Positions 8,840 to 16,700 of a stretch of 33,963 nucleotides of DNA are shown here, piece by piece. Below the pieces are notes generated by a model that was given only the letters and a program-made list of their open reading frames with translations, was not told the DNA's origin and made no database searches. Source of the stretch: CP2-2F sp034436235 (GTDB lineage Bacteria > Chloroflexota > Anaerolineae > Aggregatilineales > UBA2796). Each line of letters opens with the position of its first letter. The first letter of the stretch is position 1. The stretch covers positions 1 through 33,963 of the forward strand of contig DAOTWB010000064.1 in assembly GCA_034436235.1 (NCBI GenBank). Direction: 5' to 3'. Made by a program: the position numbers and the translations under genes.

Positions 8840-9787
8840 TCAGTCCAGCTGCTCGCGCACAGCGCGGTAGAGCGTCTCAGCGCGCAGATCGGCAAGCGTG
8901 AAGCAAGCGCCGCCAAGATGTTCCGCCAATTGGCGCGCCAAGCCTTGATCGAAGGCAGGATGTTCCATGTTGATGGTCACGTTGCGGATGTTCGCTTCGC
9001 GGATGCGGTCCGCCAGCTGATGCGCTTCTTGCTGCGGCGGCAAATCGCTGAGCGAGACGTTGCCTGCGCCATCCGTCAGCAGGATCATGAGCGGCATTAC
9101 GTCAGGATGCAGGCGCTTCTCGCGCTCGAAAACTTCCAACGCCAGCAGCAAACCTGCCGAGAGCGGCGTTTTGCCGCCGACAGGGATTTCCACAAGCGCT
9201 TTGCGCGCCAAGACCACTGAATTGGTCGGCGGTAAGATCAAGTTCGCCCGATCTTTCTGGAAGACGATCAAGCCGACGCGGTCGCGGCGCTGATAGGCAT
9301 CTGTCAGCAGTGAGAGGATCGCGCCTTTGGTCGCTTGCATCCGCTCAGTGACCGCCATGCTCCACGATGCATCCACCACGAATAAAATCAGGTTTGCAGC
9401 GCGCTTGACGCGAATCTTGCGCTGCAGGTCTTGCAATTCGATGTTGTAAGCTAACTTCTGGTGCGGACGCTCGCGCTGGAAAGGCGCTGCAGCGCGCAAT
9501 GTGGCATCGAAGGCGATATCGTCGCGGCGCTTGCCGGCTGGGCGCGCCTGAATGTAGCGTCCGCGCTTGCGCTCAGTGCGCGTCTGGCTGCGCCGACCTG
9601 CCATTTTGCGCGTCAGGCGGTCGAGCGGCGTATCCAGCTTGCGCGTATCGAATTCAGCGCTTGGCGCGACCTTTCTGCCGCCGTCCCACCAGTGCGCGTC
9701 GCGCCTATCGAAGACGGATTGTAAGGCAGGCTCTGCGCTGCCCGCCTCAGGCGGCTGATCGGTGCGCTCGCTCTGCGCTGCGTTCAC
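8840..9787 (-). CDS. VWA-domain protein, ChlD/BchD C-terminal-like chelatase subunit
   Basis: 315 residues. The first 130 or so are basic, rich in Arg and Lys, and probably disordered. A von Willebrand A domain follows with the MIDAS motif DASWS (Asp139, Ser141, Ser143), the metal-site Thr region GGKTPLSAG and TDGAGN. This matches the integrin-like half of ChlD/BchD and of putative cobaltochelatases. It lacks the AAA half of full-length ChlD, which is supplied by the upstream gene. Start GTG 9787 overlaps the upstream stop as GTGA, so the two are translationally coupled and probably form one complex. A metal-chelatase role (Mg into porphyrin or Co into corrin) needs a large H/CobN subunit, which is not present here. 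A MoxR-like chaperone role is the alternative. Confidence 0.85.
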   Translation of the reverse strand: MNAAQSERTDQPPEAGSAEPALQSVFDRRDAHWWDGGRKVAPSAEFDTRKLDTPLDRLTRKMAGRRSQTRTERKRGRYIQARPAGKRRDDIAFDATLRAAAPFQRERPHQKLAYNIELQDLQRKIRVKRAANLILFVVDASWSMAVTERMQATKGAILSLLTDAYQRRDRVGLIVFQKDRANLILPPTNSVVLARKALVEIPVGGKTPLSAGLLLALEVFEREKRLHPDVMPLMILLTDGAGNVSLSDLPPQQEAHQLADRIREANIRNVTINMEHPAFDQGLARQLAEHLGGACFTLADLRAETLYRAVREQLD

Positions 9788-10890
9788 AAGGTCGCTTTTT
9801 TTTTATCGGCGCGGTCATTTTGCGGCGTCACCTGCAGCTGATCGGTCTCTTCGTATTGCGCTTGCAAGTTTTGGACGCGCTCGGCGAGATCGCTCAGGCT
9901 CGCTTGCGCTTCGTGGAACGGACCGCGCTTCAGGCGATGTGGCAAGGCGAGTTCCGCCGCGATCATGATATCGCGCTCGCCGATGCGCGTGCGACCTTCA
10001 AAAGCGGCGTGCGCGCGCGCCGTCTTCAAAATGACCAGATCGGCGCGATGTCCGTCCACGTGCAAACTGGCGGTCAGGTTGGCGATGGTGAACAGATCGC
10101 GGCTGGTGTAGCCGACTTGGTCAACAATGCGGCGCGCCGCTTCGATCTCATCGCTCAACTTCTGCTCAGAGGCTTGCCACGCGCTGCGAAAAGCGTCAGG
10201 ATCGGCATCGAAGGCGATGTGTCGCTCTAGGATTGCCATGCGCTCGCGCGGCGTGCTGATTCCGCGCACTTCCACTGAGAGCGCGAAGCGATCCAGCAAC
10301 TGCGGACGCAGGTCGCCTTCCTCAGGATTCATCGTGCCGACCAGAATGAAGCGCGCCGGATGCTGAAAGCTGATGCCTTCGCGCTCAACCGTGTTCACGC
10401 CCATCGCCGCCGAGTCGAGCAGCAAGTCCACCACGTGATCGTCGAGCAGATTCACCTCGTCCACATACAAAATGCCGCGATTGGCTGCAGCCAAAACGCC
10501 GGGATCGAAATGGCGCTCGCCGCGCTTGATGGCTTTCTCAATATCCAGCGTGCCGACCACGCGATCTTCAGTCGCGCTGACGGGCAAATCTACAATGCGA
10601 ATCTTGCGGCGCGCTACAGGCAGCTCTTCGCCGCGCTCAAGGCGCGCACGGCAATCGTCGCATAGCAAGTCAAGACGGTCAGGATCGCAGCTGAACCGAC
10701 AATCGGCGACCACGCGAATTTCAGGCAAGAGCGCTGCCAAGGCGCGCACAGCGGTTGATTTGGCTGTGCCGCGCTCGCCGCGAATCAACACGCCGCCGAT
10801 GCTCGGATTGATCGCGTTCAAGCTCAGGGCAAGTTTCATGCGATCTTGCCCGACGATTGCAGTGAAGGGATATACAGATTGTCTAGCCAT
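9784..10890 (-). CDS. ChlI/BchI-like AAA+ ATPase (putative magnesium or cobalt chelatase subunit)
   Basis: 368 residues. It starts with the family signature YPFTAIVGQD. Walker A is GERGTAKST (38-46) and Walker B is GILYVDEVNLLDDH. Sensor and arginine-finger regions are typical (VGTMNPEEGDLRPQLLDRF). Four cysteines, C-x3-C-x8-C-x2-C at residues 64-80, lie in an insertion after the first strand; similar Cys clusters occur in the actinobacterial putative cobaltochelatase group, and they may bind zinc. The last 40 or so residues are charged, with a lysine-rich end. ChlI proteins form hexamers that power metal insertion together with a D subunit, here the coupled VWA gene. Nothing else for chlorophyll or B12 synthesis is nearby. 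A candidate promoter with two perfect 10-bp palindromes lies just upstream. Confidence 0.88.
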   Translation of the reverse strand: MARQSVYPFTAIVGQDRMKLALSLNAINPSIGGVLIRGERGTAKSTAVRALAALLPEIRVVADCRFSCDPDRLDLLCDDCRARLERGEELPVARRKIRIVDLPVSATEDRVVGTLDIEKAIKRGERHFDPGVLAAANRGILYVDEVNLLDDHVVDLLLDSAAMGVNTVEREGISFQHPARFILVGTMNPEEGDLRPQLLDRFALSVEVRGISTPRERMAILERHIAFDADPDAFRSAWQASEQKLSDEIEAARRIVDQVGYTSRDLFTIANLTASLHVDGHRADLVILKTARAHAAFEGRTRIGERDIMIAAELALPHRLKRGPFHEAQASLSDLAERVQNLQAQYEETDQLQVTPQNDRADKKKATL

Positions 10891-10920
10891 CGAGATGATC
10901 TCTAACTCGGTTCGTTGTGG

Positions 10921-10962
10921 AGCACGTGCTTAGAGTATAGCGCGCCTGCGCAGGAATGCACA
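10921..10962 (-). promoter_or_regulatory. Candidate promoter of the chlI-VWA pair flanked by two palindromes
   Basis: Reverse-strand TATACT at 10939-10934 matches five of six -10 bases, with a weak -35 (TGTGCA, 10962-10957) 17 bp away. Perfect 10-bp palindromes lie on both sides of the -10: CCTGCGCAGG at 10945-10954 in the spacer and AGCACGTGCT at 10921-10930 near the transcription start. Their placement fits operator sites, but no regulator is known. Confidence 0.4.
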
Positions 10963-10966
10963 GAGT

Positions 10967-11545
10967 CTAAGCGCCCGTTTGCTGCGTCTCTGGGAACAAT
11001 TGCGCGACGGCGAGCGTGAACTCAGGCAGGACGGCGCTGCCGCTGAGCGTCTCGCCTTCCGTGAATTGGCGCACGTTCGCGCCTTGCGCAGCAGGCGTGT
11101 ACAGGCGCACCATGCGCTCATCGGGATAGATTATCCACACCTCGCGCGCGCCATAGGCAAAGTACAGCAGGGCTTTGCGCAGCAGGTCGCGCTCGGCGTT
11201 GCTAGGCGACCTGACCTCAACTGCTAGATCAGGCATGAGCGTGAAGCGCTCAGGCAGGCTTGGCGCGCGCGCATACGAGACAAACGAGAGATCAGGCTGC
11301 ACGATCACGCCGTCCGCTGGCTCGTAGTCGAGATTATCGCCGAAGACGTAGCCGAGCGGCTGTATGCGCAGGAACGCTTTGAGCAGGTAGAGCAGCTCAG
11401 CGACGATCCACTGATGTAGCGGACTTGGCGAAGGCATCTCGACGATCTCTCCTTCGTGCAGTTCAAAGCGCTTGTGAGCATTGTGCGGCAGCTCACAAAA
11501 TTGGCGGAATTCAGCGCTGGTCAAGCGCGTGCGCACATCTGTCAT
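10967..11545 (-). CDS. Uma2-family (DUF820) PD-(D/E)xK nuclease-like protein, copy A
   Basis: 192 residues from ATG 11545, preceded by GAGGTG six bases upstream. The first in-frame GTG at 11554 is less likely because the neighbouring copy starts at the equivalent ATG. Uma2 features are clear: ELHEGEIVEMPSPSPLHQ near the N-terminus, VQPDLSFVS, and the core MPDLAVEVRSPS followed by DLLRKALLYFAYG and REVWIIYPD. The Asp, Glu-x-x-x and Lys positions of the restriction-endonuclease-like fold are all present. Uma2 proteins are very numerous in cyanobacteria and Chloroflexota; their role is unproven. The sequence is about 91% identical to copy B immediately upstream, with an altered C-terminus (ETQQTGA instead of EK). 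Confidence 0.88.
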   Translation of the reverse strand: MTDVRTRLTSAEFRQFCELPHNAHKRFELHEGEIVEMPSPSPLHQWIVAELLYLLKAFLRIQPLGYVFGDNLDYEPADGVIVQPDLSFVSYARAPSLPERFTLMPDLAVEVRSPSNAERDLLRKALLYFAYGAREVWIIYPDERMVRLYTPAAQGANVRQFTEGETLSGSAVLPEFTLAVAQLFPETQQTGA

Positions 11546-12119
11546 CAGGCTCACCTCACTTCTCTGGGAACAATTGCGCGACGGCGAGCGTGAACTCAGG
11601 CAGGACGGCGCTACCGCTGAGCGTCTCGCCTTCGATGAATTGGCGCACGTTCACGCCTTGCGCAGCAGGCGTGTACAGGCGCACCATGCGCTCATCGGGA
11701 TAGATTATCCAGACTTCGCGCGCGCCATAGGCGAAGTACAGCAGGACTTTGCGCAGCAGGTCGCGCTCGGCGTTACTCGGCGACCTGACCTCAACTGCTA
11801 GGTCGGGCATGATGGTGAAGCGCTCAGGCAAGCTCGGCGCGCGCGCATACGAGACAAACGAGAGATCAGGCTGCACGATCACGCCGTCCGCTGGCTCGTA
11901 GTCGAGATTATCGCCGAAGACGTAGCCGAGCGGAAACTGCTCCAAAAATTTGCCGAGCAGAAGCACAAGCCGAGCGACGATCCACTGGTGAAGCGGACTA
12001 GGCGAAGGCACTTCGACGATCTCTCCTTCGTGCAGCTCAAAGCGCTTGTGCGCGTTGTGCGGCTGCTCACAAAACTCTCGGAATTCAGCGCTGGTAAAGC
12101 GCGTGCGCACATCGGTCAT
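10982..12119 (-). repeat. Tandem gene duplication of the Uma2 gene
   Basis: Two head-to-tail copies of about 560 bp (10982-11545 and about 11563-12119) are nearly identical at the DNA level. The exception is one replaced patch of about 38 bp, 11360-11397 in copy A and 11934-11971 in copy B. The ten-base gap between genes and matched start regions indicate a recent unequal duplication. Confidence 0.85.
11556..12119 (-). CDS. Uma2-family (DUF820) PD-(D/E)xK nuclease-like protein, copy B
   Basis: 187 residues from ATG 12119, with GAGGTTAAG nine bases upstream. It has the same domain and residues as copy A: VQPDLSFVS, DLAVEVRSPS, DLLRKVLLYFAYG. Of about 16 amino-acid differences from copy A, eight fall within residues 50-62, where a predicted helix differs almost completely (RLVLLLGKFLEQF here, ELLYLLKAFLRIQ in A). 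The gene lies 18 bp after the glycosidase stop, so glycosidase and both Uma2 genes are likely one transcript. A toxin, a nuclease, or a domesticated mobile-element product are all possible. Confidence 0.88.
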   Translation of the reverse strand: MTDVRTRFTSAEFREFCEQPHNAHKRFELHEGEIVEVPSPSPLHQWIVARLVLLLGKFLEQFPLGYVFGDNLDYEPADGVIVQPDLSFVSYARAPSLPERFTIMPDLAVEVRSPSNAERDLLRKVLLYFAYGAREVWIIYPDERMVRLYTPAAQGVNVRQFIEGETLSGSAVLPEFTLAVAQLFPEK

Positions 12120-12137
12120 CGTCTTAACCTCAGCGTT

Positions 12138-13652
12138 TTAACGATCTGCCGCTTCGAGCTGATAGACCTTGAAGCCGTTCGGCGGCAGCGAAGCGTACAC
12201 GCCGCCGCTCAAGAGCGAGTCGGTCGGCACGAGAAACGTCTCAGCCGTGTTGAAGACATCCGTGAAGCGCCACGCCGATGCACTGCCCAGCGCTGCGTCG
12301 CCAAGCATGACTCGCCCTTGAGCCGCGCTATCGCGGCTCAAGTTGATGATGATCAGCCGCCGTTGCGCATCTAAAGTCCATGTGTAGGCGAGCAACGGCT
12401 CGTTGTGACTGCCGCCGCTCAACGGCAGCGTGCCGAGCAGATTGAAGACGCCGTCGTGATAGAGTGGCGCGTTCACTTCCGCAAGCAGCGCGCGATAAAA
12501 GGCAGATATCTCAGCCTCAACTGGCTCGTGCGGACGCGCGCCGAGCTGCACGGGCAATTTCACGCGCCTGCCTTCGAACTGCCCTTCGTAAAAGAGCGTC
12601 ATGCCGGGCAGCGTTGCGCACAGCAGCGCCGCCATCTGACCGCGCGCGCGACCGAAGCTCGCCATTGTGCGCGCTTCATCGTGATTTTCAGTGAAGCGCA
12701 CCATGCGGCGCTGATAGCTGAGCGCTGCCGTCAGATGGTCGCGCACGGCAGACGGCGCTTCGTGCAGCAAGCGATCGTACAGTCGCTTGTCATAGGCGTA
12801 ATCGAAGCCTTGCGCCAGCAGCTCAGCTTCCATATCCCAGTAGACTTCCGCCATGAACAGAAACTCAGGATACTGCGCGCGCACGCCGCCGATCACTTCG
12901 ATCCAAAACTCTTGCGCAGGCAGCTCAGGGCGATTCCACGTGCTGCTGAAAATGCGGTTCACCATGAGCATCGCCATATCGCAGCGCACACCGTCGCACT
13001 GCTCCGCGATATCGCAGAGCGTCTGCAAGGTCGCCTGGCGCGCGCGCGGCGAGAAAGCGTCCACCTGCGCTGTATCTGACCAAGGCGGAAAGTATGGATC
13101 GCGTCCGTGCGCAAAGTAGCGTCCGCGCGCCTCAGGCTGCGGCGCGGCGAAGTATAGGTCAGGCTGCGCAGCTGCCTGCTCAGCAGTCGCTTGGATCAAG
13201 ACTTCAGGTGCGTCAACCGTCCAGTGATGATCAACTGCCACATGATTCGGCACAAAATCGAGGATCAGGCGGATGTTGCGCGCTGCCAACTTGCGTCGGA
13301 AGACGGCTAAGGCGTCGCGTCCGCCGTAGTGCGCGTCGGCTGCGTAGCGATAGACGGCGTATGGCGAGCCGATGATCTGCGCCTGCGTGACGCTCGGCAA
13401 GGCGCGCCGATATTCTTCGAGCAAGAAGTTCAGGTGACGCGCGATCTGGCGTCCGTGCGGGCTGCGTTCCCAGATTCCCATCAGCCAGACGGCGTCAATG
13501 TGCAAGGCTGCCAAGCCGTCAAACACTTCCTCAGGCAGGGTAGCCAGAGTCAGCGGACGGTTGTAGCGTTGGCGCAGGTCTTCCAGCCAGACCCAAGTGT
13601 TGATCTCATAAAGCAGCGGATTGCTTCGCAGCGGCATATTTTTCCAGCTCAT
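12138..13652 (-). CDS. GH13 (alpha-amylase family) glycoside hydrolase
   Basis: 504 residues. The four conserved GH13 regions are visible. Region I is DFVPNH. Region II is GVRCDMAM, with the nucleophile Asp. Region III is FMAEVYWD, with the acid/base Glu. Region IV is FTENHDEAR, with the transition-state Asp. A C-terminal beta domain follows (NLSRDSAAQGRV to the end). No signal peptide is seen, so the enzyme is probably cytosolic and acts on imported or stored alpha-glucans or on a small disaccharide. The exact subfamily is not clear. The ATG at 13652 has no strong ribosome-binding site, and the internal ATG six codons in, preceded by GGAAAAAT, is an alternative. It is divergent from the GntR regulator across 155 bp and may share its control. 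A CATAAT hexamer at 13689-13684 is a possible -10. Confidence 0.85.
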   Translation of the reverse strand: MSWKNMPLRSNPLLYEINTWVWLEDLRQRYNRPLTLATLPEEVFDGLAALHIDAVWLMGIWERSPHGRQIARHLNFLLEEYRRALPSVTQAQIIGSPYAVYRYAADAHYGGRDALAVFRRKLAARNIRLILDFVPNHVAVDHHWTVDAPEVLIQATAEQAAAQPDLYFAAPQPEARGRYFAHGRDPYFPPWSDTAQVDAFSPRARQATLQTLCDIAEQCDGVRCDMAMLMVNRIFSSTWNRPELPAQEFWIEVIGGVRAQYPEFLFMAEVYWDMEAELLAQGFDYAYDKRLYDRLLHEAPSAVRDHLTAALSYQRRMVRFTENHDEARTMASFGRARGQMAALLCATLPGMTLFYEGQFEGRRVKLPVQLGARPHEPVEAEISAFYRALLAEVNAPLYHDGVFNLLGTLPLSGGSHNEPLLAYTWTLDAQRRLIIINLSRDSAAQGRVMLGDAALGSASAWRFTDVFNTAETFLVPTDSLLSGGVYASLPPNGFKVYQLEAADR

Positions 13653-13771
13653 CCGATTCAGATGACAAAAAATCGCTAGTGTGATTATGGCACATCAGCC
13701 TGTAACGTGCATCCACTCATTTTTTGACCGATATCCTTCGGCTTTTCGCACAAGGCGCTTGCTTTTTTCGG

Positions 13772-13803
13772 CGGTCTAGTCTACTCTAGTGTGGTATAGA
13801 GCA
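13772..13803. promoter_or_regulatory. Two phased GntR/NagR-type operator-like boxes
   Basis: CGGTCTAGTCTA (13772-13783) and TGGTATAGAGCA (13792-13803) match the palindrome TGGTCTAGACCA at 9 and 10 of 12 positions. That palindrome is the core of the known DasR/NagR response element. Their starts are 20 bp apart, two helical turns. The second box contains the likely -10 (TATAGA) of gntR and ends five bases before its GTG start, as expected for autorepression. Confidence 0.55.
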
Positions 13804-13807
13804 ACTT

Positions 13808-14578
13808 GTGAGCGAGAAAATGCTTAAGGGAAATACTGCACGTCCGCTTTACTTGCAGATTCAAGATATCCTGCTCAGCGAGATTCAAGCAGGCGTCTAT
13901 GGCACGGAAGGCAAGCTGCCTTCCGAGCGTGAGCTGGCGGATCGCTTCAAGGTCAGCCGTATGACGGCGCGTCAAGCGCTTCAGAGCTTGCAACAACACG
14001 GATTGGTCTATGCGCAGGTAGGTAAGGGAACGTTTGTGCGGCGCGCTGCCTTCAAGCAAGGGCTGGAGACGCTCTCGAGCTTCACTGAAGACATCAAGGC
14101 ACTAGGACAAGTGCCGCGCAGTCAAGTCTTGTTTGCGCAGGTGCTGCCGGCGGATGAAATCGTCGCGCAGCGCTTGCAAATTGCTCTGAACAGCCCTGTG
14201 TGCGCGCTGAAGCGCTTGCGTTTCGCCAATCAACAGCCGCTCGCAATTGAGACGGCGCACTTGCCTCATGCCGTTTGCCCGAATCTATTGAGCCGATACG
14301 ATTTCGCGCACGAGTCGCTCTACCGAGTCTTGCAGGATGCTTACAGCATTCGTCTCGCTCACGCTGAGCAAACTTTCCGCGCTGACCTTGCCGATTCAAC
14401 AGAGCGCCGTCTGTTGAACATGGCTGATGGCACACCGCACCTTGTGTTGCGCGTGACGCGAGTCACTTTTGATAGCGCTGACCAGCCGATTGAATACGTC
14501 TCCTCTGCCTATCATGGCGCATACTACGAGTTCCAAGTCTCGCTACGCGCCATGCGCGCACAGGTGATGCTGCCATGA
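13808..14578 (+). CDS. GntR-family (HutC subfamily) transcriptional regulator with UTRA domain
   Basis: 256 residues. The N-terminal winged helix-turn-helix is typical (PLYLQIQDILLSEI, LPSERELADRF, SRMTARQAL, GKGTFV; about residues 12-80). A UTRA ligand-binding domain follows (about 95-245). HutC-type regulators usually bind a phosphorylated sugar, and NagR and DasR bind GlcNAc-6-P or GlcN-6-P. It heads the sugar operon and overlaps the SIS gene by ATGA. GTG 13808 would give an almost leaderless message if TATAGA at 13795 is the -10. ATG 13820 (MLKGNTARPLYLQ) is an equally good start by family comparison. It is probably a repressor of its own operon, through the boxes just upstream. Confidence 0.9.
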   Translation: MSEKMLKGNTARPLYLQIQDILLSEIQAGVYGTEGKLPSERELADRFKVSRMTARQALQSLQQHGLVYAQVGKGTFVRRAAFKQGLETLSSFTEDIKALGQVPRSQVLFAQVLPADEIVAQRLQIALNSPVCALKRLRFANQQPLAIETAHLPHAVCPNLLSRYDFAHESLYRVLQDAYSIRLAHAEQTFRADLADSTERRLLNMADGTPHLVLRVTRVTFDSADQPIEYVSSAYHGAYYEFQVSLRAMRAQVMLP

Positions 14579-15321
14579 GCCTGCCTGAGTATGCACGACG
14601 CTACTTTGAAGCTGTGCTGGCGCTGCAAAAGCGCGCGCTTGACCAAGAGGCAGCGCTTGCGGCAGCAGCCAACCTGATGACCGAGTCGGCGCGCAACGGC
14701 GGTCGCATCCTGATCTTCGGCTCAGGACATAGCCATCTGCTGGCAGAAGAAGGACATTACCGCGCAGGCGGCTTGGCGTGCGTCGTGCCGATTTTACATT
14801 CATCGCTGATGCTGCACGAAGGAGCAGTGCTAAGCACGACTGCTGAGCGGCAAGTGGGCATCGCCGCTACGCTTCTGGCGCGCTACCAGCCATGCGCACG
14901 CGATTGCCTGATCGTGATATCGAACAGTGGCGTGAATGCCGTGCCTATCGAGATGGCGCAGGCAGCGCGTCAGCATGGCATGAAGGTAATTGCGATGGTT
15001 GCGTTGGATTACGCGCGGCAGGCATCTGCCAGCGCGCACGGCGTGAAGCTGATGGATGTAGCAGACGTTGTGCTTGATAATCGCGGTCAAGCAGGCGATG
15101 CTTTAATTGCGTTGGATAATCTGCCAACTCGCGTCGGTCCGTCTTCAACGGTCGTTGGCGCTTTCTTGCTCAACGGCTTGCTGGTGGAAGTGGCAGCGCG
15201 CCTTGCCGCCGAGTTGGGCGATGCGTCGCCGCCGATCTACATCAGCGCCAACATGCAAGGCGCTGCTGAGCATAACCATCGGCTGGTTGAGCAATGGCGG
15301 AAGCGCAATCCGCATCTGTAA
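14575..15321 (+). CDS. SIS-domain phosphosugar-binding protein (COG4821/UPF0309 type)
   Basis: 248 residues. The SIS fold is marked by ILIFGSGHSHLLAEE near residues 43-57, the YRAGGLACVVPIL block characteristic of the UPF0309 group, and LIVISNSGVNAVPIE, the Ser-rich phosphate-binding loop. A later conserved block carries a Lys-to-Asp region, DVADVVLDN. SIS proteins bind or isomerise phosphorylated sugars. In this subgroup the reaction is not established, and members often sit beside sugar ABC transporters. The start ATG overlaps the regulator stop (ATGA). A 70-bp gap with a small stem-loop separates it from the binding-protein gene. Confidence 0.87.
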   Translation: MSLPEYARRYFEAVLALQKRALDQEAALAAAANLMTESARNGGRILIFGSGHSHLLAEEGHYRAGGLACVVPILHSSLMLHEGAVLSTTAERQVGIAATLLARYQPCARDCLIVISNSGVNAVPIEMAQAARQHGMKVIAMVALDYARQASASAHGVKLMDVADVVLDNRGQAGDALIALDNLPTRVGPSSTVVGAFLLNGLLVEVAARLAAELGDASPPIYISANMQGAAEHNHRLVEQWRKRNPHL

Positions 15322-15334
15322 AGCGTGTGTACGG

Positions 15335-15352
15335 CTCTGTGTAGCAACAGAG
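15335..15352 (+). other. Intercistronic stem-loop before the binding-protein gene
   Basis: CTCTGT (15335-15340) pairs with ACAGAG (15347-15352) around a six-base loop, followed by TTATTGT. It is too weak for a firm terminator call. It could be a partial terminator or a processing and protection site at the 5' end of the highly translated binding-protein message. Confidence 0.4.
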
Positions 15353-15391
15353 TTATTGTACAGAAACTTGAAAGCATTGGAGGAGTTTGAG

Positions 15392-16690
15392 ATGTCTCGT
15401 AAAGTCGCTATTCTGTTTTTGAGCTTTGCTCTCGCGGTGACGCTTCTGAGCGTGAGCGCACAGCCGACAAACGCTGCGCTTTCGCTGACCATGTGGCACA
15501 TGGAGCAACCGCCGCATCGTGTGAAGCGCGTGCAGGAATTGCTGGACGAGTGGAACGCTGCCAATCCTGACATTCAGATCAGACAAGAGGTGCAGAACTG
15601 GGGCGAAATCTACACCAAAGCGCCGCTGGCAGCTCAGGCGGGCGGTCTGCCTGATATCATGTTCGGCATCCCGGACTTCACGACTGTGCTGCTTGGCACG
15701 GACGCCGTCAAGCCTGTGACTGGGCTGGTCAAAGAGCTGGATGCCAAGCACAAGTTTGTATCGGCTGCTGTCGAGCCGTACAGCTACAATGGTGAGATTT
15801 GGGCAGTGCCGCTCTACGGCATGGTTCACTCGCTGTGGTATAACAAGGCAATGTTCGCTGAGGCAGGTTTGGAAGCGCCGAAGACATGGGACGATCTATT
15901 GGCAGCCGCTGAGAAGCTCCACGATCCTGAAAACGGCGTCTACGGCATCGGTCTGCCTGCCAATAAGCAGCTTTACACTGATCAAGTGCTGTACAACATC
16001 ATGCTGACAGCTGGCGCCAGCGAACTCTTCAATGAAGACGGCAGCATTGCCTTCGAAAATCCTGCCACTGTCAAAGCCTTCGAGGCGTACAAGGCACTGT
16101 GGCAGTTCTCGCCGCCTGATAGCGTGAGCTGGACGTGGGGAGAGGCAGAAGCGGCGCTGGCAAGCGGCACTGTGCCGATGATCTTCCAATTCACAGTTAT
16201 CACAACTTGGGAGCAACAATCGGGCATGGATGCCGATATGCTAGGCGTGACGGCTATCCCTGTCTCTGCAGAAGGCATGGAAGGCGCTATTTACTACAGC
16301 AATGCAGCGCTGCTCACAACTGCCGATCCTGAGCGCCAAGCGGCGGCGGCTAAGTTCTTGAGCTGGTTGCTTGAGCCAGAGAACTATGGACGCTTCCTGA
16401 ATATGGAGCCGGGCTTGTTCTTGCCTGTGACGGCTGATGGCGCCACAGCTGATAGCTTCTGGAACGATCCGTTGACGATCAAGTATCGCTCGCAGGTTGA
16501 GACGATGGTGGAAAATACCAAGCGTGGTGCGCTCTTCGGCTTCACAAAAGGGCGTGTTTTCCAAGCGATCGGCGCCATCTCTGCCCAGAACTTGCTCTCA
16601 GCCGCGTTACAACGCATGTTGATAGATGGTCTAAGCCCTGCTGACGCCGTCAAGTGGGGACAAGAACAAATGACAGCGGCTACACGCTAA
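15392..16690 (+). CDS. Carbohydrate ABC transporter substrate-binding protein (CUT1 type)
   Basis: 432 residues from ATG 15392, with an excellent GGAGGAG six bases upstream (15379-15385). The longer open frame upstream is rejected. A Sec signal peptide covers about residues 1-28, ending in TNA-A, with no lipobox cysteine. The mature protein is therefore secreted or held by another means, which is unusual where lipoproteins are the norm. Family blocks include LTMWHME, the hinge segment WAVPLYGMVHSLWYNKAMFAEAG, and the C-terminal KFLSWLLEPENYGRF. It belongs to the extracellular solute-binding family 1 that delivers mono- or oligosaccharides to MalF/MalG-type permeases. The sugar cannot be deduced. 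It is bracketed by stem-loops at 15335 and 16701. Confidence 0.92.
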   Translation: MSRKVAILFLSFALAVTLLSVSAQPTNAALSLTMWHMEQPPHRVKRVQELLDEWNAANPDIQIRQEVQNWGEIYTKAPLAAQAGGLPDIMFGIPDFTTVLLGTDAVKPVTGLVKELDAKHKFVSAAVEPYSYNGEIWAVPLYGMVHSLWYNKAMFAEAGLEAPKTWDDLLAAAEKLHDPENGVYGIGLPANKQLYTDQVLYNIMLTAGASELFNEDGSIAFENPATVKAFEAYKALWQFSPPDSVSWTWGEAEAALASGTVPMIFQFTVITTWEQQSGMDADMLGVTAIPVSAEGMEGAIYYSNAALLTTADPERQAAAAKFLSWLLEPENYGRFLNMEPGLFLPVTADGATADSFWNDPLTIKYRSQVETMVENTKRGALFGFTKGRVFQAIGAISAQNLLSAALQRMLIDGLSPADAVKWGQEQMTAATR

Positions 16691-16700
16691 GCAGGTATCT

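Noticed and set aside
8840..10890. Part of a photosynthesis (bacteriochlorophyll) gene cluster
   Set aside because: Only a ChlI-like and a VWA gene are present; no other pigment gene is in the window.
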